Of a stretch of DNA of 64,000 bases, positions 46,828 through 55,270 are shown in pieces (position 1 is the first letter of the stretch; each line of letters opens with the position of its first letter). The notes under the pieces are model-generated. The model had not been told where the DNA came from, did no database searches, and worked only from the letters and a program-made list of their open reading frames with translations. Location: the NCBI RefSeq assembly GCF_019443405.1, contig NZ_CP080376.1:1364001-1428000 (forward strand), given 5' to 3'. A program made the translations under genes and the position numbers. This DNA comes from Brevundimonas sp. PAMC22021. Lineage in GTDB: Bacteria > Pseudomonadota > Alphaproteobacteria > Caulobacterales > Caulobacteraceae.

Positions 46828-46990
46828 TCTCCCTCCCCGTTCGGGGAGGGTGGCTGAGCCGCAGGCGAAGCCGGGTGGGGACGGCCGCGTGCCCCATCGA
46901 CGGCGCGTCAAGCCTCAGCACGTGCGCCCCTGCCGGGCCACCCCCACCCGGTCGCTGACGCGACCACCCTCCCCCAACGGGGGAGGGAGA
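46828..46990. repeat. Composite inverted repeat element, copy 2
   Basis: Outer arms TCTCCCTCCCC (46828-46838) and GGGGAGGGAGA (46980-46990) are perfect 11-bp inverted repeats. Inside are CCCGTTCGGGG-type and CACCCCCACCCGG / CCGGGTGGGG pairings. It lies 14 bp after copy 1. The interval 46683-47096 holds only these two elements and the promoter region of the radical SAM gene. Confidence 0.8.
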
Positions 46991-47049
46991 GCCGACGTCC
47001 GCTCTCCGAACCGGATGCGAAACCGCAAGCCGGGACTTCAGCCCGGACG

Positions 47050-47072
47050 GAACAAAAGTTCTTGCTTTGTTC
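47050..47072. promoter_or_regulatory. LexA-type SOS box upstream of the radical SAM gene
   Basis: GTTCTTGCTTTGTTC (47058-47072) fits the alphaproteobacterial LexA site GTTC-N7-GTTC exactly, 24 bp upstream of the start at 47097. Overlapping it, GAACAAAAGTTC (47050-47061) is a perfect dyad. The position would block RNA polymerase. No other such box was seen in front of genes in this window. Confidence 0.6.
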
Positions 47073-47096
47073 TTACCCCTGTATCATGCTCCCAGC

Positions 47097-48170
47097 ATGT
47101 CACCGGCAACCAAGGGACGAGGCGCGAAGTCCAATGCCACAGGCCGCTACGAAGCCCGTACCCAAGAGGCCTTTGACGACGGCTGGACAGCCGACGATGC
47201 GGACGTCGCGCCGCTCCGCACCACCCTCAGCCCCGAACACGCGCGCACCCTCATCACCCGGAACACCAGTCCGGACATCGGTTTCGACCGCTCCATCAAC
47301 CCGTACAAAGGTTGCGAACATGGCTGCATCTACTGCTACGCCCGTCCGTCCCATGCCTGGATGGGCCTATCCCCGGGCCTGGATTTCGAGAGCCGGATCT
47401 TCTTCAAGCCCCACGCCGCACGTCTCCTGGAACAGGAGCTGCTCGCCCCGCGATACCGGTGCAAACGCATCCACATAGGCGGCAACACCGACCCCTATCA
47501 GCCGGTCGAGCGCGAGACCCGCTCGACGCGCGGGGTGCTCGAGGTGCTGCAGCGGTTCAACCACCCCTTCAGCATCATCACCAAATCGGTGCTGATCGCC
47601 CGCGACGCCGACATCCTGGGTCCGATGGGGCGCGACAAGCTGGCCTCGGCCTTTGTCTCCATCACCACTCTGGACCGGGGGCTCGCCCGCGCCATGGAGC
47701 CCCGCGCCTCGACGCCCGCCAAGCGGCTGGAGGCCATCTCCCGCCTGGCCGAGGCCGGTGTTCCCGTGGGCGTCGGCTTCGCCCCCGTCATCCCCGGCCT
47801 GAACGACCATGAGTTGGAGGCGGTGCTGGAGGCCGCCGCAAAGGCCGGGGCGACCACCGCCATGTATGTGACGCTGCGTCTGCCGCTCGAGATCAAGGAT
47901 CTGTTTCGCGAGTGGCTGGCCGACGCCCGGCCGGACCGCGCCGCCCGCGTCATGTCGCTGATCCGCCAGACGCGCGGCGGCAAGGACTATGACGCCGACT
48001 GGTCCCAGCGCATGAAGGGCACGGGGCCTGTGGCCGAGCTGATCGGGGCCCGGTTCAAGGCGGCGGTAAAACGCTATGGCCTGGACGCCCCACGCCACCA
48101 GCTGGACGAAACCCGGTTCCGCGTTCCCGCCGGCGCCCGCCCACAACTCGACCTGTTCGACGTGGCCTAG
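47097..48170 (+). CDS. Radical SAM protein, PA0069 family
   Basis: 357 residues. The [4Fe-4S] cluster motif is CEHGCIYC (C-x3-C-x2-C), preceded by NPYKG and followed by YARPSH. Other conserved parts are HIGGNTDPYQPVERE, ITKSVLIARDADIL and VGFAPVIPGLND. The family is related to spore-photoproduct-lyase-like radical SAM enzymes, but its reaction is not established. The LexA-type box in the promoter suggests induction by DNA damage and a role in DNA or nucleotide repair; that role is inference. Confidence 0.9.
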   Translation: MSPATKGRGAKSNATGRYEARTQEAFDDGWTADDADVAPLRTTLSPEHARTLITRNTSPDIGFDRSINPYKGCEHGCIYCYARPSHAWMGLSPGLDFESRIFFKPHAARLLEQELLAPRYRCKRIHIGGNTDPYQPVERETRSTRGVLEVLQRFNHPFSIITKSVLIARDADILGPMGRDKLASAFVSITTLDRGLARAMEPRASTPAKRLEAISRLAEAGVPVGVGFAPVIPGLNDHELEAVLEAAAKAGATTAMYVTLRLPLEIKDLFREWLADARPDRAARVMSLIRQTRGGKDYDADWSQRMKGTGPVAELIGARFKAAVKRYGLDAPRHQLDETRFRVPAGARPQLDLFDVA

Positions 48171-48177
48171 CCGCTGC

Positions 48178-48573
48178 CTAATCTATGGCCGCATCCGTAT
48201 CGATGGCGTTTGTCACCAGGTCGCGCCACGTCGGGTCGCTGGCGTCCACCAGATCGACGTCGTCCATCAGGGCCACCGCCGCTCCGCCGTCCGGCAGAAT
48301 CAGGCCCAGCACCTCCATCGACTCGCCCTCGGCGTTCAGATGCGTCTCGGCCTGCACGATCACCGCCGCCTGCTCACCGTCGTCCTCCCACCAGATCACC
48401 GGCTGCGGCAGCTCCATGGCCAGCGGCCGCGGATCATCGGTGTCGCCCAGGGCGAACACCGCCCGCCGAGCCTGCACGTCGTCCAGCGTCGCCACCGCAC
48501 CGGCGAACGGCTTCAGCCGCGTCCAGTCCTCAGCGTCGAAGCCGCCGCCGTCCTCATCGAAGAGCTCGTCCAT
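48178..48573 (-). CDS. Acidic soluble protein of unknown function
   Basis: 131 residues, very acidic (MDELFDEDGGGFDAEDW at the start and many Asp later), with alternating strands (AVFALGD, PVIWWEDDGEQAAVIVQAET). No signal peptide or membrane segment. I do not recognise the family. It lies 8 bp downstream of the RNA methyltransferase gene on the same strand, so the two are probably co-transcribed. It is convergent with the radical SAM gene. Confidence 0.75.
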   Translation of the reverse strand: MDELFDEDGGGFDAEDWTRLKPFAGAVATLDDVQARRAVFALGDTDDPRPLAMELPQPVIWWEDDGEQAAVIVQAETHLNAEGESMEVLGLILPDGGAAVALMDDVDLVDASDPTWRDLVTNAIDTDAAID

Positions 48574-48581
48574 GATCCCGC

Positions 48582-49823
48582 CTATCGCCTGAAAACGCCG
48601 ACCAGCTCCACATGCGTCGACCACAAAAACTGGTCCACCGGCGTCACCCGCTCCAGCCGGAATCCTGCGTCGATCAGCACCCGCGCGTCCCGAGCGAACG
48701 TCTGCGGATTGCACGAGACGCCCACCACCACCCCGGCCCTTGTCGCCGCGATCTGCGCGGTCTGCTCGATCGCTCCGGCGCGCGGCGGATCAAACACGAC
48801 CGCCTCGCAGCCCTTCAGGTCGAACGGCGTCATGGGGCGGCGAAACAGGTCGCGCGCCTCCGCCGAGATGGCCTTCATCCCCTTCGCCGTCTTGACCCCG
48901 GCCTTCAGCGCCGCGATCCCGGCGTCGGATGCATCCGCCGCGATCACCGGCGCCACCGTGGCCAGTGGAAAGGTGAAGGTCCCCGCGCCGCAGAACAGGT
49001 CGGCGACCTTTTTCGCCCCCTTCACCGCCGCGACCGCCCGCTCGACCATCGCCGCCTCGGCCTCCGGCACGGCTTGCAGAAAGCCGCCGGCCGGCAAGGC
49101 CACGGTCGCCGGCCCGAACATCACCTGCGGCTGCCGCGCCGCCATCAGCGTCTCGCCCGCGAGGCTCAGGCGCGCCACATCGGCCCTTCTGGCCGCCGCG
49201 ACCGCGCGTGTCCGGGCATCCGCGGACAGGCCGCCGGACCGCCGCTCCACCCCCGTCACATCGACGTCCAGGCCTGTCAGGGTCCAGGTGACGTGCAAAG
49301 TCGGGGCTGATTTCGGATGCTCCAGGAAGGCGTCAGCCACCTGGGCCAGGGCCGGGAACGCCCGCACCAGCCGGGGATCGGCGATCGGGCACTCGCGCAC
49401 CTCCACCAGCCGCCACGACCGCCGCGCCTTGAAGCCCAGCACCGCACGTCCATCCGCGCCGCGCCGCGCATGCAGGGCAAGCCGCCGCCGCGTGCCGGGC
49501 GGCGTCGCCACCGTCGGGTCGATCTCCGTCTCGATGCGCTCGCGCGCCAGCGCCAGCCGCACCTGCTCGCGTTTCCACTCGAGATACGGCCCGCTGGCCC
49601 AATGCTGCAGCGAGCAGCCGCCGCAATCCCCGTATTGCGGCGAGACCGGCGCCACGCGGTCCGGGCTCGGCGAGAGGATCTCGATCTCCTCGGCGCGACC
49701 GTCGATCACCCGCCCCCGCACTGTTTCTCCCGGCAGGGTCAGGCTGGCGAACACCGGCCCGGCGGGCGTTTGCGCGACGCCGTCGCCCTGTCCGCCGACG
49801 CGCTCGATCCTCAAGGTCTCCAT
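48582..49823 (-). CDS. TrmA/RlmD-type RNA uracil-5 methyltransferase
   Basis: 413 residues. An N-terminal TRAM-like region (MOTIF: RIERVGGQGDGVAQTPAGPV) precedes an iron-sulfur region with CGGC and a later ECP. The SAM-binding motif is VADLFCGAGTFTFPL, and the catalytic cysteine lies in VGVSCNPQTF. Such enzymes make 5-methyluridine in tRNA or rRNA. The first cluster cysteine of the usual C-x5-CGGC pattern is replaced (SPQYGDCGGC has Ser there), so the cluster may be incomplete. Start 49823 was chosen because the sequence fits the family N-terminus. Confidence 0.9.
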   Translation of the reverse strand: METLRIERVGGQGDGVAQTPAGPVFASLTLPGETVRGRVIDGRAEEIEILSPSPDRVAPVSPQYGDCGGCSLQHWASGPYLEWKREQVRLALARERIETEIDPTVATPPGTRRRLALHARRGADGRAVLGFKARRSWRLVEVRECPIADPRLVRAFPALAQVADAFLEHPKSAPTLHVTWTLTGLDVDVTGVERRSGGLSADARTRAVAAARRADVARLSLAGETLMAARQPQVMFGPATVALPAGGFLQAVPEAEAAMVERAVAAVKGAKKVADLFCGAGTFTFPLATVAPVIAADASDAGIAALKAGVKTAKGMKAISAEARDLFRRPMTPFDLKGCEAVVFDPPRAGAIEQTAQIAATRAGVVVGVSCNPQTFARDARVLIDAGFRLERVTPVDQFLWSTHVELVGVFRR

Positions 49824-49870
49824 CGCCCGGCTTCTAGCCGCTTGCGCGCCCGGCACAAAGGCCGCGCTCC

Positions 49871-49890
49871 GATGAACAAAGATGAACAAG
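49871..49890. repeat. Short tandem repeat in the upstream region of the glycine-zipper gene
   Basis: GATGAACAA occurs twice in tandem with a 10-bp period (49871-49890), about 100 bp before the next start. The period of 10 does not fit a LexA box (11). It may be a binding site on one DNA face. Confidence 0.4.
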
Positions 49891-49993
49891 GGGCTCAACC
49901 ACCGTTCAGCTTGGCGGGCTTAGCATGCAACACAGACGGGCCGAGACCGTTAACGGACCAGCGTTCAGGTCTCGATCAACAGGAAACACACCG

Positions 49994-50674
49994 ATGCCCC
50001 TGCATCTCTCCCGCAAGTCTCTCGCCGCTTCGGCCGCCGTCTTGGCTGGTCTGACCGTTCTGCCGGCCGCCGCCTCGGCTCAGTCCTACGGCTATGGCCA
50101 GAACTACGGCACCGGCGCCTACGGCCGCACCTATGACTACGACCGCGACTATCGGTATGATCGCAACTATCGCGACCAGCGGTGTGACCGCGAACGCTCG
50201 GGCCGCACCGGCGCGGGCGCGGTGATCGGCGGCGGCGCGGGCGCCCTGATCGGCTCTCAACTGACTGGCCGCAGCAGCAAGACCGAAGGCGCCCTGATCG
50301 GCGGCGCGCTGGGCGCCGTCCTCGGCTCCCAGGTCGGACGCGGCAGCTCGGACGCCTGCTACGACCGCGCGTCGGGCTACGACTACGACTACCGGTACGA
50401 CCAGCCCCGCTATTATGACGACCGCTATACCGGAGATCAGGGCTACTACGATGATCGCCGCGACTACGGCTACGACCGCGGCGGCTACTACAACCAGTAT
50501 CCGGCTCAGTACGGCGGCTACAGCAGCTACGGCAGCGGCTACAGCGGCTATGGCTACAACCAGTCCTATTCGTCGGGCTACGGCTACAGCTCGGGCTACG
50601 AGTGCCGCAGCGTCAGCACCACGACGCGGGACCGCTGGGGCCGGCTGGTGACCACCACGCGCGAGGTCTGCTGA
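49994..50674 (+). CDS. Exported glycine-zipper, Tyr/Gly-rich protein
   Basis: 226 residues. A signal peptide ends near AAASAQ. The middle is a glycine-zipper 2TM domain (AGAVIGGGAGALIGSQL and EGALIGGALGAVLGSQVG, about 70-115). Both flanks are very rich in Tyr, Gly, Asp and Ser (repeats such as YDYDYRYD and GYSGYGYN). Three Cys residues and a conserved end RWGRLVTTTREVC are present. Proteins of this class sit at the outer membrane or periplasm; function is not known. Confidence 0.88.
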   Translation: MPLHLSRKSLAASAAVLAGLTVLPAAASAQSYGYGQNYGTGAYGRTYDYDRDYRYDRNYRDQRCDRERSGRTGAGAVIGGGAGALIGSQLTGRSSKTEGALIGGALGAVLGSQVGRGSSDACYDRASGYDYDYRYDQPRYYDDRYTGDQGYYDDRRDYGYDRGGYYNQYPAQYGGYSSYGSGYSGYGYNQSYSSGYGYSSGYECRSVSTTTRDRWGRLVTTTREVC

Positions 50675-50768
50675 CCCGCCACGCCATCGCGGCGTCGATC
50701 ATTTTCAGCCCCCCTGTCGATCGACGACGTGCTGGGAGCCGCCGGAGGAGCCATCCCCCGGCGGTTTC

Positions 50769-51500
50769 TCATTGTCCGTCTCGGCTCGCCCACAGCAGGA
50801 ACTCGACGTTGCCGTCGCCGCCGGCGATCGGGCTCTCGACCGTCGCCTGAACGGCCCAACCGCATTGCGCCAGCCAGTCGCATACGCGCTGCAGCGCCGC
50901 CTCGCGCTGGTTCGCATCCTTGACCAGTCCGCCCTTGCCGACCGCCTTCGGACTGTCCGCCTCGAACTGCGGCTTGACCAGGGTCACGAGGTCGGCGTCC
51001 GGCGCGGCGAGCGACAGAGCGGCGGGCAGCACCTTGGCCAGGCCGATAAAGCTGGCGTCGCAGACGATCAGCCCAGGCGGATCGGGGATCAGCTCTGGCG
51101 TCAGGTCGCGGGCGTCGGTCCGCTCCAGGCTCACGACACGCGGATCGGCCGCGATCCTGGGGTGCAGCTGACCAAAGCCCACATCGACTGCGAACACGCG
51201 GGCGGCGCCGCGCTCCAGGCAAACCTCGGTGAAGCCGCCGGTCGAGGCGCCGACATCCAGCACCACCCGACCCTCGACCTGCACCGGCCAGAGGGTCAGG
51301 GCGTGATCCAGCTTCAGCGCGCCGCGTCCGACGAACCGGTGCGCGGCCTCGGCCTCGATGGCCGCATTCTCGGCGACCTGTTCCGACGGCCTGGCGACCA
51401 GGCGGCCGTCCGCCCTCACCCGCCCCGCCTCGATGGCGGCGCGCGCCCGGGCGCGGGTTTCGAACAGGCCCCGCGCGACCAGAAGCTGATCGATCCGCAT
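50769..51500 (-). CDS. tlyA: TlyA-family rRNA 2'-O-methyltransferase
   Basis: 243 residues. An S4 RNA-binding domain (MRIDQLLVARGLFETRARAR, 1-60) is joined to an FtsJ-like methyltransferase with the SAM motif LDVGASTGGFTEVCL and the catalytic Lys region LVTLVKPQFEA. TlyA enzymes 2'-O-methylate cytidines in rRNA. In many alphaproteobacteria the gene lies near dxs. Its ribosome binding site (GGGGAGG, 51506-51512) is supplied by the left arm of the adjacent inverted repeat. Confidence 0.93.
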   Translation of the reverse strand: MRIDQLLVARGLFETRARARAAIEAGRVRADGRLVARPSEQVAENAAIEAEAAHRFVGRGALKLDHALTLWPVQVEGRVVLDVGASTGGFTEVCLERGAARVFAVDVGFGQLHPRIAADPRVVSLERTDARDLTPELIPDPPGLIVCDASFIGLAKVLPAALSLAAPDADLVTLVKPQFEADSPKAVGKGGLVKDANQREAALQRVCDWLAQCGWAVQATVESPIAGGDGNVEFLLWASRDGQ

Positions 51501-51502
51501 CT

Positions 51503-51633
51503 AATCCTCCCCTCTTGGGGGAGGGGGAGGGGGACCGCGAAGCGGTGGAGGGGGAACGACGCGGTTACAGTGTCTGGGGCCAGATCCCTCCACCAGGCCG
51601 CGCATGGTCCCCCTCCCCCAAGAGGGGAGGATT
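51503..51633. repeat. Composite inverted repeat element, copy 3
   Basis: Perfect 26-bp outer arms (51503-51528 and 51608-51633, starting AATCCTCCCCTCTTGGGG) flank a core that shares GACCGCG-x-AGCGGTGGAGGGG with copy 1. It fills the entire gap between the tlyA start (51500) and valS stop (51638). Confidence 0.85.
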
Positions 51634-51637
51634 CCCG

Positions 51638-54364
51638 TCATGCGATGTCAGCCAGGCGGGCCAGGGCCGCCTGCAGTTTCACCTTGCCCGCTTCGGCTTC
51701 GGCCAGCTTGGCTCGCTGCTCCTCGACCACTTCCGGCGCGGCGCGGGACACGAAGTTGGGGTTGCCCAGCTTCTTGTTCACATGGCCGATGTCGCTGTCG
51801 AAGGCGGCGATTTCCTTCTCCAATCGACCCCGCTCTGCGGCCAGGTCGATGATCCCGGCCAACGACAGGGCAACCGTAGTCCCGCCGGACACCAGCGTCA
51901 CCGCGCCGGCGGGCGCGGCATCCGCAGTGTCGAAGCTGGAGACGCGGGCGAGCGTCAGGATCAGGTCGCGATGGCGCGCGATGCGCTCGGCGCCCGCCGC
52001 ATCCGGCGACACAAAGGTCAGCGGCGGCTTTGCGGACGGCGGCACGTTCATCTCGCCGCGCAGGGCGCGTACGTCGGTGACCAGATCGACCAGCCAGCCG
52101 ATCTCGCCCTCGGCCTCGGCGTCCACGAAGCTGTCAGGCAGCACCGGCCAGTCGGCGCCGATCAGCAGGCCGTCACGCGCCGGCCCCTCCCTGCCCAGCT
52201 CGGCCCACAGCTCCTCGGTGATGTAGGGCATCACGGGGTGCAGCAGCTTCAGCGTCTGGTCCAGCGTCCAGGCCGTCATGGCGCGGGTCTCGGCCTTGGC
52301 GGCTTCGTCCGATCCCTGGAACACGGGCTTGGCCAGTTCCAGATACCAGTCGCAGAACACGTTCCAGATGAAGCGGTAGAGAGCGCCCGCCGCATCGTCG
52401 AACCGGCCGCCTTCGATGGCGTCCGACACCGCGCGTTCGGCCTTGGTCAGTTCGCCGCGGATCCAGCGGTTGATCGTCCGTTCGACGGTCGCGGGATCGA
52501 AGCCCTCGACGCGGCGCGCCTCGTTCATCTGGCTGAACCGGGCGGCGTTCCACAGCTTGGTGCCGAAGTTGCGATAGCCCTCGATCCGCTGCTTCGACAG
52601 CTTGATGTCGCGCGTGCCCGACAGGATCGCCATGGTGAAGCGCAAGGGGTCGGCGCCCAGCTCGTCGATGATGCCCAGGGGGTCGATGACGTTGCCCTTG
52701 GACTTGCTCATCTTCTGGCCCTTCTCGTCGCGGACCAGGCCGTTGATGATGACCCGCTTGAACGGGACCTCGCCCATGAAGTGCCGGCCCATCATCATCA
52801 TCCGGGCGACCCAGAAGAAGATGATGTCCGCCGCCGTCACCAGGTCGCTGGTCGGATAGAACCGCTCCAGGTCCTCGGTCTTCTCCGGCCAGCCCATGGT
52901 CGAGAACGGCCACAGGGCCGAGGAGAACCAGGTGTCGAGGACGTCCTCGTCGCGGTACAGCGGCTTGCCGCCAGCCGCCGCGACCGCCTCTTCCTCGGTT
53001 TCGGCGACGTAGACCGCGCCGTCCTCGTCATACCAGGCCGGGATCTGGTGACCCCACCAGAGCTGGCGCGAGATGCACCACGGCTCGATGTTGCGCAGCC
53101 ATTCGAAGTAGATCTTCTCATAGGACTTCGGCTCGAACACTGTGTCGCCCTGCTCCACCGCCTTCAGCGCGGGCTGGGCCAGGGTGTGGGCGTCGACGTA
53201 CCACTGGTCCGTCAGCCACGGCTCGATGACCACGCCCGAACGGTCGCCGTGGGGCACGACATGCCTGGTCTTTTCGATCTCGCGCAGCCACCCGGCCTCT
53301 TCCGCCAAGGCGATGATGGCCTTGCGGGCGGCAAACCGGTCCATACCGTCGTACTCGGCCGGGATGTCGGGCGTATCGGCCGTGGTGATGCGGGCAAAGG
53401 CGTCCAGCACGTTCAGGGCCTGAAGCCCCGCACGCTTGCCGACGCCGAAGTCGTTGAAGTCGTGCGCCGGCGTGATCTTGACCGCGCCCGAGCCCTTGGC
53501 CGGGTCGGCGTAGTCGTCGGCGACGATGGGGATGCGGCGGCCGGTGATCGGCAGGGTCACGAACTTGCCGACCAGCCCGGCATACCGCTCATCGTCCGGA
53601 TGCACCGCCACGCCGGTGTCGCCCAGCATGGTCTCGGGCCGGGTCGTCGCCACGACGATGAAGTCGCGCGTCTCCCACTCGGTCGCCTTGCCGTCCTCGT
53701 CGAAGGCCATCGGATGCTCGTACGTCACGCCATCCGCCAGCGGATAGGCGAAGTGCCAGTAGGCGCCGTCCACCTCGCGCTGCTCGACCTCCAGGTCCGA
53801 GATGGCGGTCTGGAAATGCGGGTCCCAGTTCACCAGCCGCTTGTCGCGGTAGATCAGCCCTTCCTTGTACAGCTGCACGAACACCTTGCGGACGGCGGCG
53901 TTCAGCCCCTCGTCCAGGGTGAAGCGTTCGCGCGACCAGTCGCAGGAGGCGCCCAGGCGTCGCAGCTGCTGGACAATGGTCCCGCCGCTCTCGGCCTTCC
54001 ATTCCCAGACCTTTTGCACAAAGGCGTCGCGGCCCATGTCGCGCCGGCTGATGTTGCCGTCCGCCGCCAGCTTGCGCTCGACCACCATCTGGGTGGCGAT
54101 GCCGGCGTGGTCGGTGCCGGGCAGCCACAGCACCGCCTTGCCCTTCATCCGGTGATAGCGGGCCAGGATGTCCTGCAGCGTATTGTTCAGCGCATGCCCG
54201 ATATGCAGCGAGCCGGTCACGTTCGGCGGCGGGATGACGATCGAATAGGCGTCGGCCGCGCCGTCGGTCGGCTGCGCGGTGCGGGGCGCGAACAGGCCGC
54301 TTTCCTCCCACTGCGCATAGAGACGCGGCTCGGCGGCCTGGGGATCGAAGGTTTTTTCAAGCAT
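51638..54364 (-). CDS. valS: Valyl-tRNA synthetase
   Basis: 908 residues. Class I signatures are [12 protein letters not shown] and [15 protein letters not shown]. An editing domain ([18 protein letters not shown]) hydrolyses mischarged Thr, and a C-terminal coiled coil (about 845-905) contacts tRNA. The ATG at 54364 ([20 protein letters not shown]) is the family start. It charges tRNA-Val in the cytoplasm. It follows popZ, as in Caulobacter, but with about 200 bp between them containing hairpins. Confidence 0.97.
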   Translation of the reverse strand: MLEKTFDPQAAEPRLYAQWEESGLFAPRTAQPTDGAADAYSIVIPPPNVTGSLHIGHALNNTLQDILARYHRMKGKAVLWLPGTDHAGIATQMVVERKLAADGNISRRDMGRDAFVQKVWEWKAESGGTIVQQLRRLGASCDWSRERFTLDEGLNAAVRKVFVQLYKEGLIYRDKRLVNWDPHFQTAISDLEVEQREVDGAYWHFAYPLADGVTYEHPMAFDEDGKATEWETRDFIVVATTRPETMLGDTGVAVHPDDERYAGLVGKFVTLPITGRRIPIVADDYADPAKGSGAVKITPAHDFNDFGVGKRAGLQALNVLDAFARITTADTPDIPAEYDGMDRFAARKAIIALAEEAGWLREIEKTRHVVPHGDRSGVVIEPWLTDQWYVDAHTLAQPALKAVEQGDTVFEPKSYEKIYFEWLRNIEPWCISRQLWWGHQIPAWYDEDGAVYVAETEEEAVAAAGGKPLYRDEDVLDTWFSSALWPFSTMGWPEKTEDLERFYPTSDLVTAADIIFFWVARMMMMGRHFMGEVPFKRVIINGLVRDEKGQKMSKSKGNVIDPLGIIDELGADPLRFTMAILSGTRDIKLSKQRIEGYRNFGTKLWNAARFSQMNEARRVEGFDPATVERTINRWIRGELTKAERAVSDAIEGGRFDDAAGALYRFIWNVFCDWYLELAKPVFQGSDEAAKAETRAMTAWTLDQTLKLLHPVMPYITEELWAELGREGPARDGLLIGADWPVLPDSFVDAEAEGEIGWLVDLVTDVRALRGEMNVPPSAKPPLTFVSPDAAGAERIARHRDLILTLARVSSFDTADAAPAGAVTLVSGGTTVALSLAGIIDLAAERGRLEKEIAAFDSDIGHVNKKLGNPNFVSRAAPEVVEEQRAKLAEAEAGKVKLQAALARLADIA

Positions 54365-54388
54365 GACGGTTTGTCTTCGGAAATGCGA

Positions 54389-54416
54389 AGGGGCGGCCCC
54401 TTCAGGAGCCGCCCCT
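54389..54416 (-). other. Hairpin in the valS leader
   Basis: A perfect 9-bp stem (54389-54397 with 54408-54416) with a ten-base loop lies 25 bp upstream of valS. No T run follows, so it is a weak terminator at best; it may cap or regulate the leader. Confidence 0.5.
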
Positions 54417-54446
54417 CGGATTAGTCTGGGCTGGAGCGAAGGGCTA

Positions 54447-54569
54447 GAGCCTGATCGGCTGAGGTGGAATCGCTTCGCGATTCCTCTGATGCCGTGAATC
54501 AGGCTCCAGTTCATTCTGGAGCGAAATCCGGACCGAGTTGGACTGCGTCCAACTCAACCGATTTCGCTC
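54447..54569. repeat. REP-like double palindrome between popZ and valS
   Basis: Two adjacent palindromes are present. The first has arms GAGCCTGAT (54447-54455) and ATCAGGCTC (54498-54506) around a nested GGAATCGC/GCGATTCC hairpin. The second has arms GAGCGAAATC (54519-54528) and GATTTCGCTC (54560-54569) around GAGTTGGAC/GTCCAACTC. The right end touches the popZ stop codon, so it may serve as terminator or mRNA stabiliser. Confidence 0.75.
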
Positions 54570-55150
54570 TAGGCGCTGCGCGCGATGCGTTCCACTTCCT
54601 TGCGTACCTGCGCCTCGACGATGCCGGTCAGGTTGGCGTCCAGCCAGTCCTTCAGCATCGGCCGCAGCAGCTGGCGCGCCAGTTCCTCGACCGTGACGCC
54701 GCCGATCCCCGTCTCGTCGGAGGCCTCGGGCTTCTTGAACGAGGCGGCGAGCCCGGCGAAGGCGGAGGCCGCGCTGGCGGCGGCGCTGTCGCCGACCAGG
54801 GTGTCGTAGCCCACGTTGGACGCCTGCGGCGTGTCTTCAACCGGGGTCGGATGCGGCGCGGCCGGGAACGGCGCGTCGGCGGGGTCCATCACGTCCAGGT
54901 CGCCGATGCTCTCGTTCGGCGCCTCATAGCGGTCGGTCAGTTCCAGAACGTCGTCTTCGCTCGCCGGCGGCTCGGGCTCGGCGGGCGGCGCGAAGCTGGT
55001 CGGCGCCTCGACCGGAGCGTCGTCCTCGGCCGGCGCCGTCGCGGCAGGCGGCGTTCCGGCCGTGTCGGCCGGCGCTTCGTCTTCGGAGATGATCCGGCGA
55101 ATCGACGCCAGAATCTCTTCCATGGTCGGTTCCTGGGACTGGTCGGTCAT
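54569..55150 (-). CDS. popZ: Pole-organising protein PopZ (DUF2497)
   Basis: 193 residues. The N-terminus SQEPTMEEILASIRRIISED is almost identical to Caulobacter PopZ. A long acidic, Pro-rich disordered linker (about 26-130) is followed by helices for oligomerisation (VEELARQLLRPMLKDWLDAN, LTGIVEAQVRKEVERIAR). PopZ forms a polar condensate that anchors the ParB-centromere complex and recruits cell-cycle regulators. The 120 bp up to tolC show no other gene. Confidence 0.95.
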   Translation of the reverse strand: MTDQSQEPTMEEILASIRRIISEDEAPADTAGTPPAATAPAEDDAPVEAPTSFAPPAEPEPPASEDDVLELTDRYEAPNESIGDLDVMDPADAPFPAAPHPTPVEDTPQASNVGYDTLVGDSAAASAASAFAGLAASFKKPEASDETGIGGVTVEELARQLLRPMLKDWLDANLTGIVEAQVRKEVERIARSA

Positions 55151-55270
55151 GGCGAAACCCCGAGCGGAGATTGGAACAATGGCGTCAGGCGCAGCAGCGT
55201 CGCCGTTCGCCCAAGCCCTGTCGTCGCATCAACGCCCGTCGGAATCAACGGGCCTTGATGTTGAACGAAG

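Noticed and set aside
49871..49890. LexA box from GAAC...GAAC in front of the glycine-zipper gene
   Set aside because: The two GAAC units are separated by 6 bases, not 7, so the site does not fit the alphaproteobacterial LexA spacing.
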